NCBI RefSeq assembly: GCF_900100375.1
Contig: NZ_FNEZ01000004.1
Location: 248,001 to 312,000, forward strand
Direction of reading: 5' to 3'
DNA: 64,000 bases
From: Flavobacterium noncentrifugens
GTDB lineage: Bacteria; Bacteroidota; Bacteroidia; Flavobacteriales; Flavobacteriaceae
Shown: one piece after another, positions 46,770 through 56,212 of the stretch
Layout of the letters: the number at the start of each line of letters is the position of its first letter
How positions within the stretch are numbered: the first letter of the stretch is position 1
The notes under the pieces: model-generated
Database searches by the model: none
What the model was told of the DNA's origin: nothing
Seen by the model: only the letters and a program-made list of their open reading frames with translations
Translations under genes and position numbers: made by a program

Positions 46770-46912
46770 ACGGTTTTGCAAACAATTGAATTTACATTTA
46801 TGCGTTTAATGTTTACAAAACTCCGCAACAAATTTTTTACAAATTAGGAAGTTTATCCTTAATTTGTTTTATTTGGAAAATATTAACAATTTGAATCCCC
46901 AAAATCATCCCT

Positions 46913-47908
46913 ATGAGATCATTCACAATCCATCAAATCAATGACATTTTGCAAGGTGTTATTGTGGGCCATACGAGCCAGAACATCACTGCACCTGAAC
47001 AATTGGAATTGGCGAATGGAAATGAGATTTCATTTATCGGAAATAAAAAATATGAAAAATTCTGGCAAAATTCGAGTGCCTGCGCTGCAGTAGTCAATCA
47101 GGATATATCGATTGAGCCAGGCGATAACAAAGCCTTCATCAAAGTTAAAAATGCTGATCTTGCGATGTCGCAACTGCTGGAGCTTTTTGCCCTTGCCGCT
47201 CCTGCATTCGATCATGACATTCATGAAACGGCAGTAGTCCATAAAACAGCAAAAATTGGAAAAGGCGTGCGTATCGGTGCCGGATGTTACATTGGCCCGG
47301 ATGTTGTCCTCGAAGAAAATGTTACGATTTATCCAAATGTTACGATTTTAGACGAATCTACCATCGGGAAAAACACCACGATCTGGTCTGGTGCTGTCGT
47401 TCGCGAACGCTGCCACATTGGAAGCCATTGCATCCTGCACCCAAATTCGACCATTGGCGCTGACGGTTTCGGATTTCGCCCTTGCCCGGAGCGCGGTTTG
47501 GTCAAAATTCCGCAAATCGGAAATGTCATCATTGGAAACGGTGTTGAAATCGGGGCCAATTCATGTGTAGACCGTGGAAAATTCAGTTCAACCGTGCTTG
47601 GTGACGGCTGTAAAATCGACAACCTTGTCCAGATCGGGCACAACAGCAAACTTGGGAAATTCTGCATTATGGCAGGAAACAGTGGGCTTGCCGGTTCAGT
47701 CACTTTAGGAAACGGCGTGATCATTGGCGGAAGCGCCTCTATCAAAGACCATGTCACCATTGGCGACGGCGCTATTGTAGGTGCAGGTTCAGGTGTTGCG
47801 GCTGATATTCCGGCCGGAAAAACCATGTTGGGCTACCCGGCTGTGGAAGCACGAGATGCATTAAAACAATGGGCGATCTTAAAAAGACTGGCTCAGGCGC
47901 CAAAATAA
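46913..47908 (+). CDS. lpxD: UDP-3-O-(3-hydroxymyristoyl)glucosamine N-acyltransferase LpxD
   Basis: This 331-residue lipid A biosynthesis enzyme N-acylates UDP-3-O-acyl-glucosamine. The N-terminal uridine-binding part is followed, from about residue 100, by left-handed beta-helix hexapeptide repeats (IGKGVRIGAGCYIGPDVV and many more). The presumed catalytic His is in NLVQIGHNSKLG (about 240), and GADGFGFRP is the acyl-carrier/lipid contact motif. lpxA, lpxC and lpxB are not in the window. It is divergent from pldA. Confidence 0.92.
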   Translation: MRSFTIHQINDILQGVIVGHTSQNITAPEQLELANGNEISFIGNKKYEKFWQNSSACAAVVNQDISIEPGDNKAFIKVKNADLAMSQLLELFALAAPAFDHDIHETAVVHKTAKIGKGVRIGAGCYIGPDVVLEENVTIYPNVTILDESTIGKNTTIWSGAVVRERCHIGSHCILHPNSTIGADGFGFRPCPERGLVKIPQIGNVIIGNGVEIGANSCVDRGKFSSTVLGDGCKIDNLVQIGHNSKLGKFCIMAGNSGLAGSVTLGNGVIIGGSASIKDHVTIGDGAIVGAGSGVAADIPAGKTMLGYPAVEARDALKQWAILKRLAQAPK

Positions 47909-47922
47909 TTCCTTATTTATTT

Positions 47923-50900
47923 TTATGAAATTGCGTTTATCGGAAGGTAGATGAAAAACGTGGTGCCCGCTCCCGGCTGGCTTTCAACAGTGATAAATCC
48001 GGAGTGGTTTTCAACAATTCGTTTGCACAAGGCAAGCCCGATTCCTGTTCCAGGATAAGAAACGCGGTCATGCAGGCGTTGAAAAATTGTAAAAATCTTA
48101 TCTGCATATTTTTGGTCGAAGCCGATTCCGTTGTCTTTAACGGTCAATTCCAAATATTTTAATTCGGGTTGCAAATTGGTTTCAAACAGAATATCCTCAA
48201 AATCCATTTCACGTGAAGTGATTTTAATTTGCGGATGTGTTTCAGAAAATTTCAAGGAATTTCCGATCAGGTTTGAAAACATTTGTGTGATCTGCAACGG
48301 AATAACGGCAATAACCGGAATGGAATCAATAACAATTGCTGCCTGCTTTTCTTCAATCAGCAATTCAAAATCAACCAATACATTTGCGATCAAGTCATTG
48401 ATGCTTGCCGGTTTAAACTGCTGGTCTGAATTGGAAAGCCTGCTGTAATTGAGCACTGCTTTGATCAATTCGCTCATGCGCGCCGCAGAGGTGTTGATTT
48501 TGCCGAAATACCGCAAAACCATCTCGGGATTGTCGAGGTTTTTCTCGAGCATGTCTGAAAACATCTGGATTTTTCTCAGCGGTTCCTGAAGATCGTGCGA
48601 AGCTACGTAAGCAAACTGCTCCAGTTCCTTATTCTGGAATTGCAATTCTGCATTGTATTGGTGCAGCTTGTCTTCAGCAGTTTTACGCTCGGTTAAATCC
48701 CGAGTTACTTTTGAAAACCCTATGATGTTATTTTTTTTGTCGTGTAAAGCCGTTAGCGTAATGCTTCCCCAGAAAACACTGCGGTCTTTCCTGATGCGGT
48801 AGCCTTCATGGACTGCCCTTCCATTCACAGTAGCTTCGTTAATAAGGCGTTGTGGAAGTTTGTTTTTTTGGTCGGTAGGCAGGTAAAAAATTTCAATGTT
48901 TTTACCAATGATTTCCTTTTCAGAATAGCCTTTAATTTTTTCAGCGCCTAGATTCCAGTTTAAAATTGTTCCGGACTTATCGAGCAGCAAAATGGCATAA
49001 TCCTGAACTTCTTCAGTCATGCGCTGGTAACGCTCTTCGCTTTTTTTGAGTTCTTCGTTTTTCCTGATCAGTTTTCGGGTGCGTTCTGCTACTTTTTCTT
49101 CAAGCTCGGCAGACTGTACTTTGTGTTCTGTAATATCGAGGACTGTACCGTACATTTTGACCGGCGACTCGTTTTCATAAATGATCTTTCCGTTGAGCCT
49201 TACCCAATGAATGCTGCTGTCTGGCCAAACAACACGCGCTTCATAAAAAAGCAGTCCGGTTTTTCTTGCTTGCAGATGTGCGGCGGTGCGTATCGAAACA
49301 TCTTCTGGGTGAATGCGGCTGCTAAACTCCGATTGTTTCAATATTTGTTTGGGATCAAATCCGAAAATCTCTGCCAGTCTTCCTGAATGCAAAAATTCCG
49401 ATGCTTCAATATCCCATTCAAAACTGCCAATACGGGCAGCATCAATTGCTAATTTAAAGCGCAGTTCACTGTTTTCGATTTTCTTCCTCGCCTCTACCCT
49501 TTCGGTAATTTCGTCGGCAAGTACCATGATCCCGGAAATGGTTCCGTCTTCGTCATACAAAGCCTCATAAACAAATTTGACGTAGATTTTTTCTTCAACG
49601 CCATCCCTAATTAATCTGAGCGGAAGCTCTTCAGCTACAAAGGCTTTTCCTGTGGTAAAAACAGCTTTTAGCAATTCTTCAAAACCTTGTTTCCCAGCAT
49701 CGGGCATGCCTTCAAAAACAGGTTTATTTAATACTTGCTTTGCCGTTTTTCCCCACAGTGACAACATTTTTTCATTTGCAATTTCAACCACAAATTTTGA
49801 TCCTTTTAAAATTGAAATGGCTATTGGCGCCTGTAAAAACAAGTTGCTGAGTTGTTTTTCTATTCGACTCCTGGAATCTGTAAGTTTGAGTTGTGATTTC
49901 ACGCGAGCCAATAATTCTTTTGCAGAAAAAGGCTTGACGAGATAATCATCGGCACCCAATTCATATCCTTCGATTTTCGCTTCTTCGCCTGCTCTTGCAG
50001 ATAACAAAAGCACCGGGATTTTTCTTGTAACCTGATCGTTTTTAAGCAACCTGAGCAATTCAATACCATCCATTACTGGCATCATGATGTCGCTGATGAT
50101 CAAATCAGGAAGTTTTTTATTTATGATTTCAACGGCTTCGCGGCCATTTCCGGCAACCGCAATTTCGTATTGGCTTTCGAGCAATTTGGAGATGTATTCC
50201 TGCATGTCGGCATTGTCTTCAACAATTAAAACGGACGGTTTTGATTCGTTCTCAAAATTTGTTTCAGTTGCTGATTTTTTAACGATCAACCTTTCCGCTT
50301 CATCAGCAAAATAATTCGAACTGATAATGTCATCTGAGATATTTTTTTCCAGAATCTGTGACAATGGCAAATGCTTTTTTCCTATCGGAATCTGGATCTT
50401 AAATGATGCGCCTTCACCTAATTTACTTGTTGCGTCAATACTTCCACCATGAAGCTTTACAAGCTCTTTCACCAGCGAAAGCCCGATTCCCGTTCCTTCA
50501 TAACTTCTGCCCGATGCATTTTTCACGCGGTGAAAGCGTTCAAAAAGATGTTTCATTTCATTTTCTGGGATTCCGCTTCCGGTATCGGTGACTTTTAAAG
50601 TAGCAACAGATGCATCACTGGAAACAGCAACGGTTATTTTTCCGTTTAGCGTATATTTAAATGCATTTGATAATAGATTGAGAACAATTTTTTCCCACAT
50701 TTCCCTGTCCACATACACTTCTGCATTGGTATCGGATTGAATTTCAAATTCCAACCCCGCTTTTTCGATTAGCGAACGGAACGTACTGGCAATATCTGCT
50801 GTAAATCCTCCAAATGAAACGGGCTGGTAAGCCGCTTTGATACGCCCCGATTCAATCCGGCTAAAATCCAGTAATGAATTAACCAAACGCAGCAGGCGCA

Positions 50901-52095
50901 TCGCATTCCGATGTGTGATTTCAAGATTTGCACGGTTGCCTTCAGGATCATTTGAATCGTTGTTCAGCATTTCCTCAAGCGGCCCAAGCATTAAAGTCAG
51001 CGGTGTGCGGAATTCATGGCTGATGTTGTTAAAAAAAATGGTTTTCGCCTTATCGATTTCTGCGAGTGACTCTGCCCTTTTCCGCTCTTGTTTAAACGCA
51101 TAAGCATTGGTCAGCGCATTTGCGATCTGGTCGGCCACAAGGCTAAAAAATGCAGAATAATTGTCGTCTAAAAGCCGGTATGGGTTCACGCCAACGCACA
51201 AAACCGCAAATGGTTTTTTGTGTTTGCTTTGCATGATCGGAATCAGCAATGCTTTGTCCGGCGAACGGTTCCAAACTGTTGTAGGTATGCTTCCAAAACG
51301 TGCCGTAATCCCCGAGACTTCAGTGATATTTCCGGTTTCAATCGTTAGTGCCAATTCTTTGAGTGCTGCCGATTGCGTTTTTAAGTCTATTTTCGGCAAT
51401 GCCATTTCAGATGACAAATCGTTTGGCATGTTGCCACACAATTCGAGTTCGGTTCCGTCATCGCTTACCTCATATAATACTACAAACGGGAAGTCTTGGG
51501 GGTTTTCGCGCAACGCTTCCAATGAACGCACATAAATTTCAGTATTGCTGGTCAGCTTCAACAAATTTTTGGACAATTCGCGAAGCGTATGCAGTTGCCG
51601 CCCGGCAAGGATTCGTTGCGTATCTTCGGTATTGGCACAGATGATTCCCTGCGTCGTGCCGTCGGATCCTGGAACCGGGCTATATGAAAAGGTGTAGTAG
51701 GTTTCTTCGGTATAGCCATTGCGTTCCATCAGCAAAAGCAAGGCTTCGTCATACGTTCCGATATTTTGCTCGAGTACTGTTTTTGCTCGCGGGCCAATTT
51801 CATCCCAGATTTCCTGCCAGACTTCATGTGCTGGTTTTCCAAGTGATTCGGGGTGCTTTCCGCCAACAATCGAAATGTAAGCGTCATTGTAAAGATTGAT
51901 CAGTTCCTTTCCCCACCAAATAAACATCGGCTGTCTTGAAGTCAGGATGATGCGAATACAGATTTTCAGGCTTTCAGGCCAATTTGACGGAGATCCTAAC
52001 GACGTTTGAGACCAATCTTTAGACCGTATCAATTCACCGGTAATGCCGCCGCCCTGTAAAAACGATTCTTGGGATTCAGAAGGTATTTTCGACAT
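47923..52095 (-). CDS. Very large hybrid sensor histidine kinase with two kinase cores
   Basis: This 1390-residue protein has no evident transmembrane segment. The domains in order are: a PAS-like sensor (about 25-160), a GAF-like sensor (170-335), HisKA with FFNNISHEFRTPL (His360), HATPase with NLLSNAFKYT and GTGIGLSLVKELV (460-570), a receiver with LIISDIMMPVMDG (Asp669; 620-740), PAS (about 745-870), PAS (875-990), coiled linker, PAS (1020-1135), second HisKA with YVASHDLQEPL (His1167), and a second HATPase with NLIGNSLKFSE and GTGIGLALCKRIV at the C terminus. The first core belongs to the hybrid kinase type, the second to the phytochrome-like/bacteriophytochrome type. It follows the response regulator gene by 21 bases and probably signals through it. 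Confidence 0.92.
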   Translation of the reverse strand: MSKIPSESQESFLQGGGITGELIRSKDWSQTSLGSPSNWPESLKICIRIILTSRQPMFIWWGKELINLYNDAYISIVGGKHPESLGKPAHEVWQEIWDEIGPRAKTVLEQNIGTYDEALLLLMERNGYTEETYYTFSYSPVPGSDGTTQGIICANTEDTQRILAGRQLHTLRELSKNLLKLTSNTEIYVRSLEALRENPQDFPFVVLYEVSDDGTELELCGNMPNDLSSEMALPKIDLKTQSAALKELALTIETGNITEVSGITARFGSIPTTVWNRSPDKALLIPIMQSKHKKPFAVLCVGVNPYRLLDDNYSAFFSLVADQIANALTNAYAFKQERKRAESLAEIDKAKTIFFNNISHEFRTPLTLMLGPLEEMLNNDSNDPEGNRANLEITHRNAMRLLRLVNSLLDFSRIESGRIKAAYQPVSFGGFTADIASTFRSLIEKAGLEFEIQSDTNAEVYVDREMWEKIVLNLLSNAFKYTLNGKITVAVSSDASVATLKVTDTGSGIPENEMKHLFERFHRVKNASGRSYEGTGIGLSLVKELVKLHGGSIDATSKLGEGASFKIQIPIGKKHLPLSQILEKNISDDIISSNYFADEAERLIVKKSATETNFENESKPSVLIVEDNADMQEYISKLLESQYEIAVAGNGREAVEIINKKLPDLIISDIMMPVMDGIELLRLLKNDQVTRKIPVLLLSARAGEEAKIEGYELGADDYLVKPFSAKELLARVKSQLKLTDSRSRIEKQLSNLFLQAPIAISILKGSKFVVEIANEKMLSLWGKTAKQVLNKPVFEGMPDAGKQGFEELLKAVFTTGKAFVAEELPLRLIRDGVEEKIYVKFVYEALYDEDGTISGIMVLADEITERVEARKKIENSELRFKLAIDAARIGSFEWDIEASEFLHSGRLAEIFGFDPKQILKQSEFSSRIHPEDVSIRTAAHLQARKTGLLFYEARVVWPDSSIHWVRLNGKIIYENESPVKMYGTVLDITEHKVQSAELEEKVAERTRKLIRKNEELKKSEERYQRMTEEVQDYAILLLDKSGTILNWNLGAEKIKGYSEKEIIGKNIEIFYLPTDQKNKLPQRLINEATVNGRAVHEGYRIRKDRSVFWGSITLTALHDKKNNIIGFSKVTRDLTERKTAEDKLHQYNAELQFQNKELEQFAYVASHDLQEPLRKIQMFSDMLEKNLDNPEMVLRYFGKINTSAARMSELIKAVLNYSRLSNSDQQFKPASINDLIANVLVDFELLIEEKQAAIVIDSIPVIAVIPLQITQMFSNLIGNSLKFSETHPQIKITSREMDFEDILFETNLQPELKYLELTVKDNGIGFDQKYADKIFTIFQRLHDRVSYPGTGIGLALCKRIVENHSGFITVESQPGAGTTFFIYLPINAIS

Positions 52096-52116
52096 TTATA
52101 ATTTTTTCGCCATCTG

Positions 52117-52497
52117 TTAATTCACAATTTGCCGAAGCATTGCAACAAGCTCTGCCATATTTGAAGGCTTGATCAGGAAATCCTTTGCACCCGACGCCAA
52201 TACTTCTTCAACGAGTTTCGGGCTGCCGGAAGTAGAATAAATATACACCGGAACTTCCTTTAACCGCTCTATCTTTTTTATGGTCTGAAGGCATTGTTTT
52301 CCATCCATAAGCGGCATGTTCATATCAATAAAAATATGATTTGGAACCATGTATGCATTTTTTGTAAGCTGGTCAATCGCATCAACACCATCTTTTGCAA
52401 AAAAACATTCGATAGAATCGTCAATTTCGGTCATCGCTGTACAAAAAAAATCGCGGTCATCTTCATCGTCATCAATAAAAAAGCATTGTTGTGGCAT
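52117..52497 (-). CDS. Single-domain response regulator
   Basis: This 126-residue lone receiver domain has phosphoacceptor Asp58 in IFIDMNMPLMDG. The acidic pocket is IDDDEDD (8-14), with YSTSGSP as the switch Thr/Ser motif and the conserved lysine in FLIKPS. There is no output domain, so it is a stand-alone phosphotransfer element. It is transcribed first, followed after 21 bases by the two-core hybrid kinase, whose second kinase core is of the type often paired with such small receivers. Confidence 0.92.
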   Translation of the reverse strand: MPQQCFFIDDDEDDRDFFCTAMTEIDDSIECFFAKDGVDAIDQLTKNAYMVPNHIFIDMNMPLMDGKQCLQTIKKIERLKEVPVYIYSTSGSPKLVEEVLASGAKDFLIKPSNMAELVAMLRQIVN

Positions 52498-52789
52498 TGT
52501 TTGGCAAATTACGGAGTGACTAAGTTAAATCTTTTATATCAAAAAATATAACGAAAGAAAAATTTAAAGCGGCAAATTCAAAAATAATTGCGACTGTAAA
52601 GCATTCTTTTAAGGTATTTATATTAATGTCGCCCACAAATTTGAAGTATTTTGTTTACAGATTTCTTACACGATTTACCGCTAACCTTTCAAAATTAACA
52701 TATGAATTAAAAATGATGTAACGTTTAATCAAATTGTTGTAAATCAAAATGAAGGGAAAAATGAAACTTTGTATCTTAAAATCAATCAG

Positions 52790-53575
52790 ATGAAAGCACT
52801 TTGGAAAGGCGGAATTAGCTTCGGTCTTGTAAATATTCCGGTAAGATTGTTTAGCGGATCGGTTACGCACCGGATTGATTTGGATATGATCCGAAAAAAA
52901 GACCAATGCGCGATCCAATATGTACGCGTTTGCAAAAAAGACGGAAAAGAAGTACCCTGGGATGAAATTGCAAAAGGTTACAGAAAGGAAAACGGCGATT
53001 ATGTGATTCTTGACAAAGATGAAATTGCAAAAGCAATGCCCGAAAAAACACAAACGATCGACATTTTTGAGTTTGTACTCGAAGATGAGATTCCGTCGCA
53101 ATACCTCGAAAAACCATACATTGTCGAACCCGAAAAAGCCGCTGCAAAAACCTACGCCCTGCTTCGTGCGGCACTTAAAAAATCCGGAAAAGTCGGTTTG
53201 TGCAAATTTGTGTTGCGGCAATCCGAACACCTAGGGATTTTAAAGGTAGAAGAAGATGCTATTCTATTGATCCAAATCAGGTTTGACCAGGATTTGCGTG
53301 ATCCGAAAGAAGCCAAATTGCCTACAGGAATTACGATCCAGAAAAAGGAACTCGATATGGCGATGAACATCATCGACCAGCTCACCGAAAAATTTGAACC
53401 CGAAAAATACAAAGACACCTACAAAGACGAATTGATCAAACTCATCAAGAAAAAAGCAGCTGCTCCAAGCAAAAAAACGCCTGTTTTAAAAGAACGACGC
53501 GCAAAAGCCAAAACCGGCGCTGCCGACGATTTGCTCGAACAATTAAAAGCCAGCCTTAAAGCAATAAAAAATTAA
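52790..53575 (+). CDS. ku: Ku protein, non-homologous end joining
   Basis: This 261-residue bacterial Ku forms a homodimeric ring that loads on DNA double-strand ends and recruits LigD. The signature is MKALWKGGISFGLVNIPVRL, then CAIQYVRVCKKDGKEV and the bridge region YLEKPYIVEPEKAAAKTYALLRAAL. The C terminus is lysine-rich. The start is at 52790; the in-frame ATG at 52769 is not conserved. ligD follows after 3 bases. A weak promoter candidate (TTGTTG at 52734, AAACTTTG at 52764) lies upstream, in a 290-base spacer that holds nothing else I recognise. Confidence 0.94.
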   Translation: MKALWKGGISFGLVNIPVRLFSGSVTHRIDLDMIRKKDQCAIQYVRVCKKDGKEVPWDEIAKGYRKENGDYVILDKDEIAKAMPEKTQTIDIFEFVLEDEIPSQYLEKPYIVEPEKAAAKTYALLRAALKKSGKVGLCKFVLRQSEHLGILKVEEDAILLIQIRFDQDLRDPKEAKLPTGITIQKKELDMAMNIIDQLTEKFEPEKYKDTYKDELIKLIKKKAAAPSKKTPVLKERRAKAKTGAADDLLEQLKASLKAIKN

Positions 53576-53578
53576 GCC

Positions 53579-56209
53579 ATGGCCTTAGAAAAGTACAACG
53601 CCAAACGCGATTTTAAAAAAACTGCAGAACCTCAGGGAGTGAAAAAATCTTCAAATGGTGCCTTGCGCTTTGTGGTTCAAAAGCATGCTGCTTCACATTT
53701 GCATTATGATTTCCGGCTTGAAATTGACGGCGTTTTGGTTAGTTGGGCTGTGCCAAAAGGCCCGTCGTCAAATCCCGCTGACAAGCGATTGGCGATGCAT
53801 GTTGAAGACCATCCGATGGATTATATCGATTTTGAAGGAACCATCCCAAAGGGCGAATATGGCGGCGGAACCGTGATGGTTTGGGACATTGGGACGTATC
53901 ATGCAGAAGAAAATGACGCCGTTTCGAAAGACAATCTGCTGATGAAAAAACAACTCAAATCGGGTTCGATCAAAGTGGTTTTGGATGGTGGAAAGCTCCA
54001 CGGATCATGGCATCTGGTTAAAATGAAAGGTGAAAACGACCAATGGCTGCTGATGAAATCCAAAGATGAATTTGCGGATAAAAAAGAATTTGACCCGAAT
54101 TCCATTTTAACCGGACGCGATTTCGATGCGATTGCAAAAGGCAAAAAAGTGTGGCACCGCAATCGGGAATCTGACGAAAAAATAGTTGAGGATCCAATTT
54201 TGGGCGAAATCAAATCAGATCCAAAAAAAGCAGTGAAAAAATTAAAATCAAATGATGAATTTACTGCAGAAGATCTGGCAGATGCGAAAAAAATCTCCAA
54301 ATTTCCAGACGATTGGCGGCCGCAACTCGCCACTTTAGCCGATGAAACTTTTGACAATGACGACTGGATCTTCGAAACAAAATTTGACGGTTATCGTGCA
54401 TTGGCACAAATACAAAATTCTGAAGTGACGCTGCTTTCCCGAAACGGATTGCCTTTCAATTCTAAATATCCTGAAATTGCCAAAACGCTTGAATCGATTG
54501 CAAATGACCTGATTTTAGATGGCGAAATCGTGGTCGAAGATTCTAAAGGTAAAAGCCATTTTCAATGGTTGCAACATCTCGAGGAAAAGCCAAAACAAGG
54601 CCAATTAAAATTTTACGTTTTTGACATTTTATATTTTCAGGGTTACGATCTGCGGGAATTGGAATTGCTGCAGCGCAAAAAAATCCTCAAAGCCATTTTG
54701 CCAAAACTGAAAAATATCGTGTATTCAGAACATACGATTGGCAACGGAACGAAAGCATTCGCTGAGGCAGTGAAAAAAAACGGCGAAGGCATCATTGCTA
54801 AAAAATCCGACTCAAAATATTATACAGACAAACGCACTAAAGACTGGCTCAAGATCAAAACCGACAAACAACAGGAAATGGTCATTGGCGGATTTACAGA
54901 ACCTCGTGGCGGACGCGTGGGCATAGGTGCATTGCTTTGCGGATATTATGACGGCTCCGAACTCAAATATTCCGGGAAAGTTGGCTCTGGTTACACCGAA
55001 ACGATTTTAAAAGACCTGCGCCATAAACTTGATAAGATCGAACGGAAATCTTCCCCTTTTACAACTACTCCAAAAGAGCCCGGCGTGCATTGGGTTTCCC
55101 CAAAACTGGTAGCGCAGATTAAATTTTCTGAGTTTACCGATACGGGAAGCATGCGCCATCCGGTGTATCTCGGACTAAGATCTGATAAAAACCCGAAAGA
55201 TGTGATTATGGAAACACCCAAAGTAGAAACGGAAAATGTTGCCGGAACAAAATCTGAAACCAAAAAAGCTACGACGAAAAAAGCAACAAAAAAACCGGCC
55301 GAATCTGATAAAGCGCTTTCAAAAGAATTGCCTTCAGATACCAAAGTCGAATTTACAAATCTCGATAAAATTTATTTTCCTAAAGAGAAAATCACAAAAG
55401 GTGACGTTGTTCAATATTACAATTCGGTTGCCGATTACATTTTGCCTTATTTGATTGATCGCCCCGAATCGTTGCGAAGAACGCCCGATGGTATCAATAG
55501 TGAAGGATTTTTCCAGAAAAACGTTGCAGGAACAGTTCCAAAATGGATCAAAACCCGCAAAATAAAATCCGATTCTGCCGAAACTGCCGTAGAATGGTTG
55601 CTGTGCCAGGACAAGGAAACGTTGCTGTTTTTAGCAAATTATGGCTGTATCGAAATGAATCCATGGAGCAGCCGCATTGGTTCGCTGAACAATCCCGATT
55701 ACATTATTTTTGACCTCGATCCGAAAGGCGCACCAATGAAAAATATCGTAAAAACGGCGCTAAAAGTTAAAGAAATTTTAGACAGCCTCAGCGTTCCTGC
55801 ATATATCAAAACTTCTGGCGGCAACGGATTGCATGTTTTTATTCCGGTCGAGCCGAAATATACCTACGAACAAACCAGGAATTTTTCACACTTGGTGAGC
55901 CAAATGGTGCACCGCGATTTGCCAGAAATCACAAGTTTAGAACGCATGCCGAACAAGCGAAAAGGCAAAGTTTATCTCGATTTTCTTCAGAATGGAAAAG
56001 GAAAAACCATGGCGAGCATTTATTCGCTGCGTCCGCGTGAAGGCGCCGGAGTTAGTACGCCGCTAGAATGGAACGAAATCAATGATGGTCTCGATCTGAA
56101 AGCGTTCAACATCAAAACCATTCCGGATAGATTGGCCGACAAAGGCGATTTATGGAAGGATTTCTTTAAAAATGCAATCAATCTTAAAGAAATCCTTTCG
56201 AAGATTTAA
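53579..56209 (+). CDS. ligD: DNA ligase D (phosphoesterase, ligase and polymerase domains)
   Basis: LigD is an 876-residue multi-domain end-joining enzyme. Domains run: 3'-phosphoesterase (about 25-180, HLHYDFRLEI and GTIPKGEYGGGTVMVWD), ATP-dependent ligase (about 245-540, adenylated Lys268 in ETKFDGYRA, later LILDGEIVV and DWLKIK), a Lys/Ala/Thr-rich linker (about 555-580), and a primase-like polymerase (585-870, catalytic Asp pair in IIFDLDPKG, 712-715). This phosphoesterase-ligase-polymerase order differs from the mycobacterial polymerase-first order. It starts 3 bases after ku and with it forms a complete two-gene end-joining system. Confidence 0.95.
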   Translation: MALEKYNAKRDFKKTAEPQGVKKSSNGALRFVVQKHAASHLHYDFRLEIDGVLVSWAVPKGPSSNPADKRLAMHVEDHPMDYIDFEGTIPKGEYGGGTVMVWDIGTYHAEENDAVSKDNLLMKKQLKSGSIKVVLDGGKLHGSWHLVKMKGENDQWLLMKSKDEFADKKEFDPNSILTGRDFDAIAKGKKVWHRNRESDEKIVEDPILGEIKSDPKKAVKKLKSNDEFTAEDLADAKKISKFPDDWRPQLATLADETFDNDDWIFETKFDGYRALAQIQNSEVTLLSRNGLPFNSKYPEIAKTLESIANDLILDGEIVVEDSKGKSHFQWLQHLEEKPKQGQLKFYVFDILYFQGYDLRELELLQRKKILKAILPKLKNIVYSEHTIGNGTKAFAEAVKKNGEGIIAKKSDSKYYTDKRTKDWLKIKTDKQQEMVIGGFTEPRGGRVGIGALLCGYYDGSELKYSGKVGSGYTETILKDLRHKLDKIERKSSPFTTTPKEPGVHWVSPKLVAQIKFSEFTDTGSMRHPVYLGLRSDKNPKDVIMETPKVETENVAGTKSETKKATTKKATKKPAESDKALSKELPSDTKVEFTNLDKIYFPKEKITKGDVVQYYNSVADYILPYLIDRPESLRRTPDGINSEGFFQKNVAGTVPKWIKTRKIKSDSAETAVEWLLCQDKETLLFLANYGCIEMNPWSSRIGSLNNPDYIIFDLDPKGAPMKNIVKTALKVKEILDSLSVPAYIKTSGGNGLHVFIPVEPKYTYEQTRNFSHLVSQMVHRDLPEITSLERMPNKRKGKVYLDFLQNGKGKTMASIYSLRPREGAGVSTPLEWNEINDGLDLKAFNIKTIPDRLADKGDLWKDFFKNAINLKEILSKI

Positions 56210-56212
56210 ATT

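Noticed and set aside
52655..53230. 191-residue minus-strand frame over ku
   Set aside because: It is antisense to the conserved Ku sequence; it has no start context or motif of its own.
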